A DNA stretch of 7,763 bases from CAYFTL01 sp964346145. Lineage in GTDB: Bacteria > Bacillota > Clostridia > Christensenellales > Aristaeellaceae. The stretch lies in the NCBI GenBank assembly GCA_964346145.1, contig CAYFTL010000060.1, forward strand, positions 1 through 7,763. Direction: 5' to 3'. Position 1 is the first letter of the stretch. The number at the start of each line of letters is the position of its first letter. The notes under the pieces are model-generated. The model was not told the origin of the DNA and made no database searches. It worked only from the letters and a program-made list of their open reading frames with translations. The translations under genes were made by a program, and so were the position numbers. This document shows positions 1-4,694 of the stretch, one piece after another.

Positions 1-2
1 TT

Positions 3-78
3 TGGTGGAGCATATCGGACTCGAACCGATGACCTCTACACTGCCAGTGTAGCGTACTACCAGCTGTACTAATGCCCC
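3..78 (-). tRNA. tRNA-Ala (anticodon GGC)
   Basis: The minus strand folds into a full cloverleaf of 76 nt including an encoded CCA (plus-strand TGG at 3-5). The acceptor arm GGGGCAT pairs with ATGCTCC through one G-T pair. The D arm is GTAC/GTAC, the anticodon arm CTACA/TGTAG has loop CTGGCAG, and the T arm ATCGG/CCGAT has loop TTCGAGT. Loop positions 34-36 read GGC, which decodes the alanine codon GCC. The discriminator base is A, as usual for tRNA-Ala. It lies 13 nt downstream of the expected start of a good promoter, so it appears to be transcribed on its own or as the first member of a tRNA cluster running out of the window. Confidence 0.96.
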
Positions 79-97
79 GAAAATCGAATACTTTGTT

Positions 98-126
98 AGT
101 ATAACACATTCGCCCAAATTTGTAAA
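98..126 (-). promoter_or_regulatory. Sigma-A type promoter for tRNA-Ala
   Basis: On the minus strand TTTACA (121-126) is followed after exactly 17 nt by TATACT (98-103). Each hexamer is one base from consensus. The expected start near 91 lies just ahead of the mature tRNA 5' end at 78. Confidence 0.75.
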
Positions 127-443
127 CCCATTTTTTGATAATTCACTTTTTTTATTCAAGCACTATGCGGATCAAAGCGGCTTTTATAATTAAACATAAA
201 AACGATCCAGCACCATCGCGCTGGACCGTCCTTTATTCTGAATAACTTACGGCATATGCTTTATATTGTTTCTGGTATCACAACATATTTTTCTGATGCA
301 CCGTAAAGATATAACGTCGAGAATCAGCTGTTGCCTAATCAATGATTCTGTAAGTACTTGAGAGATTTACTCGTTGTTTTATGCACATTGGCTGATAAAT
401 TATTATGTGCAATCGAATAGATTTCACTCGTTACAAAAACTAT
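127..443. other. Intergenic gap without a gene
   Basis: This AT-rich stretch lies between the tRNA promoter and the end of the DUF1292 gene, and I see no coding frame. It holds a probable minus-strand terminator (198-227) and two looser inverted repeats. One is AGAATCA/TGATTCT (320-326 with 343-349). The other is TGCACAT/ATGTGCA (382-388 with 405-411), starting about 30 nt past the DUF1292 stop. Both have 16-nt loops and no T-run, so they may be 3'-end structures of the DUF1292 mRNA or chance. Confidence 0.6.
198..227 (-). terminator. Probable intrinsic terminator (minus strand)
   Basis: Read on the minus strand, an 8-bp stem (220-227 with 204-211) with an 8-nt loop is followed after two bases by TTTTT (198-202). 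One pair is G-U and forms only in the minus-strand transcript, which favours that direction. It lies 217-246 nt beyond the DUF1292 stop and ahead of the tRNA promoter, so it would insulate the tRNA from upstream transcription. Confidence 0.55.
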
Positions 444-857
444 TTATTCGGCATCTGAATCTTCGCCTTCAAAATCCATTTCTTCTTCAAAACGGGTTTG
501 AACAACTTCAATAAGTTTATCTAAAAGCTCATCCTCGACGGGTACGAATTCTTCTTGATCGTCTTCCACCGCGATGACTTGCATGATGTATAAATTCTTC
601 TCAGGGTGATCGTGCTCACAGGAATCATCACTACAAGCATGACAACCTGCTGCGCAGTCTTCGCAGTCATCGAGCTCGTCCTCAACGTCGGACAGAACGG
701 CGTACTCTTTTCCATTGTAGAAAAAGTAATCTAGTACTTCTAATGTGAGCTCATTCCCATCATCGTCGGTGAAGACAACCAAGTCTTGCTCTGTGTCCAG
801 CGGTACCACCCCTTTCTTTAATATCTGCGATTCGGATATGGCTTTGCCTTTTCGCAT
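444..857 (-). CDS. DUF1292 family protein with Cys/His-rich insert
   Basis: This is a small acidic protein of the DUF1292 family (YrzB-like, function unknown). With the ATG at 857 it has 137 residues. The conserved domain starts near residue 24 (DLVVFTDDDGNELTLEVLDYF), passes through YNGKEYAVL (48-55), and ends with YIMQVIAVEDD...FVPVEDEELD-like sequence and an acidic tail. Between the two domain halves (65-84) sits a Cys/His-rich insert with Cys 65, 68, 72, 75, 80 and His 73, 82, 84, a possible metal-binding site. The start is uncertain. The frame stays open to a TTG at 1100 without a ribosome binding site, and the added basic residues do not resemble the family. The ATG at 857 has only a weak AGG. 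A CTG at 800, directly before the conserved domain, has the best spaced SD-like sequence (AAAGGGGTGG, 801-815 region) but would be an unusual start. DUF1292 genes often sit near alaS/ruvX; this one does not. Confidence 0.8.
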   Translation of the reverse strand: MRKGKAISESQILKKGVVPLDTEQDLVVFTDDDGNELTLEVLDYFFYNGKEYAVLSDVEDELDDCEDCAAGCHACSDDSCEHDHPEKNLYIMQVIAVEDDQEEFVPVEDELLDKLIEVVQTRFEEEMDFEGEDSDAE

Positions 858-1639
858 TTGCCTGTTCAAGTTTGCATTTGGGCGCGGTTGCAATTTTCTT
901 ATTAGTCCGTTGCGTCGTGCGCTTTGTGCGTAGTAATGAACCGACTTTGCGTTGTGCGCCTTCTTACCTTCTTTTTTAAGACCTTGCATTAGGGTGTTTA
1001 GCCTTATATGCTGGTTGTCAAAAAGATGTGCTTTGTCGCTTGCGCTTTTGCGATCCTTGTACCGTATGTTTTCCAAACTCACCGTGCATTGTGTGTCCAA
1101 TAAACTTTTGGGTTTCTTTATTAAGATACTCTTGAATAGATTATTAAACTTGCATGGTCGGTTTGTCGATCACATATTGTTGGGATCCCATTTGCTTACC
1201 GTTTTTCCAATACATTTGCTTTATTAATCGCCGCACTGCTTATCTGCATTACAACGACCAACGGTGAAATATACCAGTTTCCATGATTGCTCTTTTAGAA
1301 TTCCGCGTTGTTTACAGTTTTTAATTGCTTACAATTCACGGTTTCGTTTGACAGCCATGTCCTTTTCGGTTCGCATTTGGCGTTTGCAACTCTGCGCTTA
1401 AGGTAAGAAATGTTCCTATCCTTTTCGCACTTTCATTTTAACCCAAAGCCGAACAAAAAGCAAGCGTTTTTAACAAAAAGTTTTCAAAAAAAGAATTAAT
1501 TTTTTCGAATCCGAACGAGGTGGATAAATTAACCCTTTCACGCTACAATATTAGGAAGAAAGTGTGAATAATATCTTGCTTTTTTATAGGTTTGTTTGGG
1601 GGTTCAGCCGAAATGGACTGCGCAATCGGGTTTCATCCC
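858..1639. other. Long stretch with no convincing gene, strongly T-rich on plus strand
   Basis: No recognised coding region lies here. From about 900 to 1440 the plus strand is markedly T-rich and A-poor (A-rich and T-poor on the minus strand), and the skew reverses near 1450, where A-runs begin. Similar words recur, for example CCTTTTCG at about 846, 1361 and 1420 and GCATTTG several times. On the minus strand the DUF1292 frame can be followed back to an ATG at 1358 (MAVKRNREL, then a stop), but it is interrupted by four stop codons. It could be a long 5' leader, a decayed gene or simple intergenic DNA; the sequence does not decide this. Confidence 0.5.
1435..1463 (-). promoter_or_regulatory. 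Possible promoter reading toward the DUF1292 gene
   Basis: On the minus strand TTGCTT (1458-1463) is followed after 17 nt by TAAAAT (1435-1440). The -10 is one base from consensus and the -35 matches only at TTG. If used for the DUF1292 gene, the untranslated leader would be more than 550 nt, which is unusual. The site coincides with the point where the strand composition changes. Confidence 0.3.
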
Positions 1640-1864
1640 TTAATTTTTAGGGCTCCGGCTCCTATTGTTTCGCTTTAGTTGAAAGGTTGTGCCATCGAGG
1701 CGTTCAAAAACGGCGGATTCCAATGTTTTTCTGGTGTTGGCGCGAAAGGCCTCCAAATATTTGGCCCTGCACGCCGCGCGTTCTTGCTCTTCTTCCCGGG
1801 TGAGTTCGCGCTCCTTAGCCAATTTTGCCAGTTCGTTGATGCGCTTTATGTTTTGTGCGTCCAT
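1640..1864 (-). CDS. DUF896 (UPF0291, YnzC-like) small protein
   Basis: This 74-residue, highly charged helical protein belongs to the DUF896/UPF0291 family, whose members are usually 65-80 residues and cytoplasmic with no established activity. The N-terminal signature is clear: IKRINELAKLAKERELTREEEQER (residues 6-29) followed by RAKYLEAFRANTR (33-45), matching the family pattern IxRINELxxKxKxxGLTxEExxEQxxLRxxYLxxFR. The C-terminus is basic (KRNNRSRSPKN). The ATG start has an SD-like AGGATGTG upstream (minus strand, around 1870-1877) with five bases to the start. In Bacillus subtilis the homologue YnzC is encoded with the SOS genes yneA and yneB; no such neighbours are seen here. It is divergent from the GNAT gene, with 90 nt between the two starts. 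Confidence 0.9.
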   Translation of the reverse strand: MDAQNIKRINELAKLAKERELTREEEQERAACRAKYLEAFRANTRKTLESAVFERLDGTTFQLKRNNRSRSPKN

Positions 1865-1867
1865 GGG

Positions 1868-1897
1868 TTCACATCCTATGCAATAATACTGTATTCT
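1868..1897 (+). promoter_or_regulatory. Possible promoter for the GNAT gene
   Basis: TTCACA (1868-1873) and TATTCT (1892-1897) are separated by 18 nt and lie 58 nt ahead of the TTG start. The -35 is one base from consensus and the -10 two bases. A second pair, TTGAGA with TTTAAT (-10 at 1935-1940), would start transcription inside the ribosome binding site and is less likely. Confidence 0.35.
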
Positions 1898-1954
1898 GAA
1901 TTCGATAGATCTTGAGATTTTCCTGCAACGGCATGTTTAATAGGAGGTTTTGCT

Positions 1955-2497
1955 TTGATACGGGGCAAGTTTTTAACTTCAAAGGACGATACGCGCGCGG
2001 TTATGGCGATTCGCCACAAGGTTTTTGTGGAAGAACAAGGGTATGCAGCCGAGAAAGAGGTCGACATATATGATCAGATGGCGATTTACGGCTTGGTTTT
2101 TGACTTAGACGATCGTCCGGCGGGCACGGCGCGGCTGATTATGACCGAGGATAACAAGCCCACCATCGGCCGGGTGTGCGTGCTCAAAGAGGCGCGGGGG
2201 CAAGGACTTGGCGATTTGTTGATGCGGATGATGTTGTACCGCGTGGTCGAAATGCAGCTGCCTGAAGTTTATGTAGGCTCCCAAATGCCCGTAGTCGAAT
2301 TTTACAAGCGCTACGGGCTAAAGCCTGTAGGTGATATTTACCTGGATCAGGGCCAGCCCCACCAAATGATGCGGGCCGCCCTCGAGGAAATCGACCTGGA
2401 AGGCAGCTGCGGGGGGCATATGCCCAGCCCATGCAATTTTGATTGTTCCGCTTGCGCCCAAGGGTGTACCGATCGCCAGGCGCCCGTTGACAATTGA
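1955..2497 (+). CDS. GNAT N-acetyltransferase with cysteine-rich C-terminal tail
   Basis: This 180-residue protein has one GNAT fold of the YjcF/ElaA-like kind, which transfers acetyl from acetyl-CoA to an unknown amine. Visible elements are AIRHKVFVEEQGY (18-30, typical N-terminal motif of this subgroup), IGRVCVL (71-77, strand beta-4) followed by the acetyl-CoA pyrophosphate loop RGQGLG (81-86), and VVEFYKRYGLKPVGDIYLD (113-131), the usual end of the fold. After the fold comes a tail with Cys 152, 160, 164, 167 and 171, including CNFDCSACAQGC (160-171), which is not part of the GNAT domain and could bind metal or respond to redox. The TTG start is supported by GGAGG (1943-1947) with 7 nt spacing. 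The last codons overlap the -35 of the next promoter. The substrate cannot be inferred from the neighbours. Confidence 0.9.
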   Translation: MIRGKFLTSKDDTRAVMAIRHKVFVEEQGYAAEKEVDIYDQMAIYGLVFDLDDRPAGTARLIMTEDNKPTIGRVCVLKEARGQGLGDLLMRMMLYRVVEMQLPEVYVGSQMPVVEFYKRYGLKPVGDIYLDQGQPHQMMRAALEEIDLEGSCGGHMPSPCNFDCSACAQGCTDRQAPVDN

Positions 2498-2515
2498 GAA
2501 AACTGCAGATATACT
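2487..2515 (+). promoter_or_regulatory. Near-consensus promoter for the ABC-F leader transcript
   Basis: TTGACA (2487-2492, perfect -35) and TATACT (2510-2515, one base from consensus) are separated by exactly 17 nt. The -35 lies within the last codons of the GNAT gene. Transcription should start near 2522, giving an untranslated leader of about 225 nt before the ABC-F start. A strong promoter combined with such a leader fits control by attenuation after initiation. Confidence 0.8.
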
Positions 2516-2543
2516 AATCTTGAAATAATGCGAAAGGACTAAG

Positions 2544-2573
2544 GTGCACAGCAGAATGTGGATAAAGGCTTAA
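2544..2573 (+). CDS. Putative 9-residue leader peptide of the ABC-F gene
   Basis: A GTG start at 2544 gives the peptide MHSRMWIKA and a TAA stop. AAAGGA (2533-2538) lies 5 nt upstream. An internal ATG at 2556 (peptide MWIKA) has its own AAGGTG (2541-2546) with 9 nt spacing, so either start could be used. It begins about 22 nt after the predicted transcription start. Genes for ABC-F ribosomal protection proteins are commonly controlled by such drug-sensing leader ORFs. I do not recognise this peptide as a known arrest sequence. Codons for H2-R4 contain ACAGCA (2548-2553), complementary to TGCTGT at 2627-2632, which links the ORF to the downstream RNA switch. Confidence 0.5.
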   Translation: MHSRMWIKA

Positions 2574-2595
2574 TCAATCAGCAAAATGTTTTACG

Positions 2596-2615
2596 CGCAG
2601 CGCTATCTGGCTGCG
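2596..2615 (+). other. RNA hairpin in the ABC-F leader
   Basis: CGCAGC (2596-2601) pairs perfectly with GCTGCG (2610-2615) around an 8-nt loop. A broken T-run (GTTGTTTT, 2619-2625) follows, so it could pause or weakly terminate polymerase. It lies between the leader ORF and the switch elements and would be contained inside the loop of the longer-range pairings proposed below. Confidence 0.4.
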
Positions 2616-2624
2616 GAGTTGTTT

Positions 2625-2632
2625 TGTGCTGT
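2625..2632 (+). promoter_or_regulatory. Candidate switching strand (anti-terminator) in the ABC-F leader
   Basis: TGTGCTG (2625-2631) is complementary to CAGCACA (2724-2730), and one further G-U pair is possible. The partner covers the loop and the top of the 5' arm of the hairpin that buries the ABC-F ribosome binding site. The overlapping TGCTGT (2627-2632) can instead pair with ACAGCA inside the leader ORF (2548-2553). A ribosome stalled on the leader ORF would block the second pairing and free this strand for the first. This is inferred from complementarity only. Confidence 0.4.
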
Positions 2633-2645
2633 TTGAATGAGTCGA

Positions 2646-2680
2646 CCTATGCAGTGTGCGCTTTGGTATAGGCAGTTTTT
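2646..2680 (+). terminator. Possible intrinsic terminator within the ABC-F leader
   Basis: CCTATGC (2646-2652) pairs with GTATAGG (2666-2672), seven pairs with one G-U and a 13-nt loop. It is followed after three bases by TTTTT (2676-2680). The stem is modest, so termination may be partial. It sits 73 nt after the leader ORF stop. Confidence 0.45.
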
Positions 2681-2713
2681 CTATATCATTCCGGCAATTT
2701 CAGGCGTAGTTTT

Positions 2714-2747
2714 GACCTTCTTGCAGCACATGCAAGGAGGTTTTTTT
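2714..2747 (+). promoter_or_regulatory. Combined SD-sequestering hairpin and terminator before ABC-F
   Basis: CCTTCTTGCA (2716-2725) pairs with TGCAAGGAGG (2731-2740) over 10 bp, with one G-U pair and a 5-nt loop (GCACA). The stem can extend by A2715-T2741 and a G-U below. The 3' arm contains the whole Shine-Dalgarno sequence AAGGAGG (2734-2740), and the arm is followed at once by seven T's (2741-2747) and then the TTG start. One structure could therefore stop transcription and hide the ribosome binding site. Expression would need an alternative fold, for which a candidate partner exists at 2625-2632. Confidence 0.75.
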
Positions 2748-2748
2748 A

Positions 2749-4398
2749 TTGAACGAATTATATTTACAGGCTAGAAATATTAAAAAAGAGTATGGCCTGC
2801 GCACAGTGCTGGATGTGGAGCAATTTGAGCTGTACGACGGCGACCGGATCGGACTGGTGGGGGAAAACGGCGCGGGCAAATCTACTTTGATCCAAATATT
2901 CTCGGGGGATTTGGAACCCGATTCGGGCGCGGTGACCCGGCTGCGAGAAATGAGCGTGATTCATCAGCAGGGAGACAGCGCCTATGACGACCCGATCGAT
3001 TCAGCTCTCGCCGGCAAGTTTTCCACCGAAGAATCCAGAGAAGGGCTGTCGGGTGGGGAGATGACCCGGCGGCGCATCGCTGCCGCGCTTTCCAAGGACG
3101 CCCACATATTGCTGGCCGACGAGCCCACCACCGACTTGGACGTGGAAGGCATTGAGCAATTGGAGCGCCATTTAAGACAATTCCGGGGCGCATTGATCCT
3201 CATTTCCCACGACCGCCGATTGCTGGACGAAATATGCACTACGATCGTCGAACTGGAAGATGGAAAACTCACCCGCTTTCCGGGAAACTATAGCGCCTAC
3301 GCGGAAGAAAAGCGGCGCCAACGGGATTTTGCACAGTTTGAATACGAGCAATACCGCACAGAGCGCATCAGGCTCCAAGCCGCGATCCAAGGCAAAAAGG
3401 AGCGCGCCTCCCAGGTGCATTTGCCCAGCCGCATGGGCATCAGTGAGGCGCGGTTGCACAAGCGCAGCGCCACCGAAAGCGAACAACAACTGCACAAAAC
3501 CCGCAAGGCGCTGCAAAGCCGGCTGGGCCGGCTGGAAGCCAAGGAACGACCGCGGGACGACCCTTCCATCCACATGGCGATGGGCAGCTTTTCTCCGGTC
3601 GTCAGCAAAACTGCGCTCATGGTAAAGGCTATGACGCTACGCTTCGGCGACAAAGTTTTGCTCAAGTCGGCCGATTTCACACTGCCTACCGGCAGCTCTA
3701 CTGCGCTGATGGGCCCCAACGGCTGCGGAAAAACCACGCTGATCCGCCGCATCCTAGCACCTGGCGGCGATCCGCGCATACGCCTGAGCCCGGGAGTTAA
3801 GATAGGCTGGTTTGGCCAGGACCATCAGTCGGTGCTGGATTTTGAAAAAAGCGCACTGGAAAACGTGCTGCGCGAATGCGTACTAGGAGAATCCATGGCC
3901 CGAACCGTGCTGGCGCGGCTGAACATTCGAAGGGACGACGTGTTTAAGCCGGTAGGGGTAATGAGCGGCGGCGAGCGGGCAAAGGTATCCCTGGCCAAAT
4001 TATTTGTGGGCGATTATAACCTGCTAATATTGGATGAGCCCACCAATCACCTGGATATGTACACCATGGAGTCGCTGCAGCACGTGCTGCGCGAATACAA
4101 AGGCACTTTGCTGCTGGTCAGCCACGACCGCTGGTTCGTGGACCAGGTGACCGACAGGCTGGTGCTGTTCGAAAACCAAAAACTCAAAACCTTCAACGGC
4201 AACTGGAGCCAATACCGCGCGCAGCTAAGTAAGCCCCAACAGCGAGACGATTCGGCTTTGGAGCTGACCGCCGTGGAAATGCGTATGGCCCAGGTGATCT
4301 CCCGCATCTCCAGCCCCGGCAAGGGCGATGATCCCCAGGCGCTGGAGCAGGAATACCAACAGCTGGTTCAAAAGCTTAGAGAGCTTCGCAATCCCTAG
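2749..4398 (+). CDS. ABC-F family ribosomal protection ATPase (MLS-type antibiotic resistance)
   Basis: This 549-residue soluble protein has two ATP-binding cassettes and no membrane segment. NBD1 shows Walker A GENGAGKS (38-45), signature LSGGE (100-104), Walker B LLADEP (121-126) and switch His154. NBD2 shows Walker A GPNGCGKT (322-329), signature MSGGE (405-409), Walker B LILDEP (426-431) and His459. Both catalytic glutamates are present (E125, E430). The charged linker (about 183-285) contains PSRMGISEARLHK (226-238), typical of the Vga/Lsa/VmlR-like resistance group. In that group the linker reaches the P-site tRNA and peptidyl transferase centre and displaces lincosamides, pleuromutilins and streptogramin A. 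The short NBD1 spacing between Walker A and signature also fits this group. The C-terminus (about 500-549) looks like a helical pair. The TTG start follows AAGGAGG with 8 nt spacing. The drug spectrum cannot be read from sequence; a housekeeping ABC-F is less likely given the leader and the adjacent erm remnant. Confidence 0.92.
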   Translation: MNELYLQARNIKKEYGLRTVLDVEQFELYDGDRIGLVGENGAGKSTLIQIFSGDLEPDSGAVTRLREMSVIHQQGDSAYDDPIDSALAGKFSTEESREGLSGGEMTRRRIAAALSKDAHILLADEPTTDLDVEGIEQLERHLRQFRGALILISHDRRLLDEICTTIVELEDGKLTRFPGNYSAYAEEKRRQRDFAQFEYEQYRTERIRLQAAIQGKKERASQVHLPSRMGISEARLHKRSATESEQQLHKTRKALQSRLGRLEAKERPRDDPSIHMAMGSFSPVVSKTALMVKAMTLRFGDKVLLKSADFTLPTGSSTALMGPNGCGKTTLIRRILAPGGDPRIRLSPGVKIGWFGQDHQSVLDFEKSALENVLRECVLGESMARTVLARLNIRRDDVFKPVGVMSGGERAKVSLAKLFVGDYNLLILDEPTNHLDMYTMESLQHVLREYKGTLLLVSHDRWFVDQVTDRLVLFENQKLKTFNGNWSQYRAQLSKPQQRDDSALELTAVEMRMAQVISRISSPGKGDDPQALEQEYQQLVQKLRELRNP

Positions 4399-4457
4399 CT
4401 GCAGACTCACGCAACAACAAGGCATAACTAAACCAACCCATCAACGGAGACATACCT

Positions 4458-4484
4458 ATGGCTACGTTTCTACGCTTAAGATAA
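4458..4484 (+). CDS. erm-type leader peptide MATFLRLR
   Basis: An 8-codon ORF starting with ATG follows GGAG (4446-4449) with 8 nt spacing. The peptide is MATFLRLR, then TAA. Residues 6-8 are Arg-Leu-Arg, the +X+ motif at which macrolide-bound ribosomes arrest. In the leader of ermD/ermK (beginning MTHSMRLR) the motif occupies the same codons 6-8, with arrest when Leu7 is in the P site and Arg8 in the A site. It lies 59 nt after the ABC-F stop and ahead of a strong terminator and the erm remnant. I see no clear promoter of its own, so it is probably transcribed by readthrough from the ABC-F gene. The motif and position are seen; drug-induced arrest is inferred. Confidence 0.75.
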   Translation: MATFLRLR

Positions 4485-4539
4485 AATGACAATAAAAAAT
4501 GGCCCTATCGGCGAATAGACTTTTGTTGTTTCTTAGTTT

Positions 4540-4580
4540 GCGGGAATGCAATCATTGCCGGCTTATTTGGGATAGCCCGC
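4540..4580 (+). promoter_or_regulatory. Leader hairpin and candidate anti-terminator upstream of erm remnant
   Basis: GCGGG (4540-4544) can pair with CCCGC (4576-4580), with short inner pairings. The segment GGATAG (4570-4575) is complementary to CTATCC (4621-4626), the top of the 5' arm of the terminator, and TAGCC (4573-4577) is complementary to GGCTA in the leader ORF (4460-4464). These allow alternative folds, but each helix is only 5-6 bp against a 19-bp terminator, so the model is weak without folding calculations. Confidence 0.3.
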
Positions 4581-4607
4581 TTTCTGTTGCTTCTTTCTGC
4601 TTAGATT

Positions 4608-4651
4608 AATTCAGGCAAGCCTATCCGCTGGATAGGCTTGCCTGAATTTTT
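4608..4651 (+). terminator. Strong intrinsic terminator between the leader and the erm remnant
   Basis: A perfect 19-bp stem (4608-4626 with 4630-4648) with a 3-nt loop GCT is followed by T's through 4651, part of them in the stem. It could end the ABC-F transcript constitutively. Its place between the MATFLRLR leader and the erm start also fits the transcription attenuator known for ermK. The A-rich upstream side is short, so it is best read as a plus-strand terminator. Confidence 0.88.
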
Positions 4652-4694
4652 ATTGCCGTTGCCCACACCGCAATAAGAATTAAGGGGAAAAGCA

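Noticed and set aside
382..411. Inverted repeat TGCACAT/ATGTGCA as a terminator
   Set aside because: The 16-nt loop is long and no T-run follows on either strand; the hairpin at 198-227 is a better minus-strand terminator.
745..1227. Plus-strand open frames (745-933 and 952-1227)
   Set aside because: They lie opposite the DUF1292 frame or in skewed intergenic DNA, have no SD and show no recognisable domain.
1521..1549. Plus-strand TGGATA-17-TACAAT as a promoter
   Set aside because: The -35 is poor and there is no gene or RNA downstream on that strand before the GNAT gene 400 nt away.
1679..1915. Plus-strand open frames opposite the DUF896 gene
   Set aside because: The minus-strand frame has clear DUF896 signatures and an SD; the plus-strand frames are shadows.
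2637..2774. 45-residue hydrophobic frame beginning with ATG inside the ABC-F leader and overlapping the ABC-F start
   Set aside because: It has no ribosome binding site and its frame is explained by chance over hairpins and the SD region. It follows a 16-codon frame (2586-2636) that also lacks an SD.
4504..4520. Hairpin CTAT/ATAG with following T-rich DNA as another attenuator
   Set aside because: Only four pairs form, too few to support a claim without folding energies.
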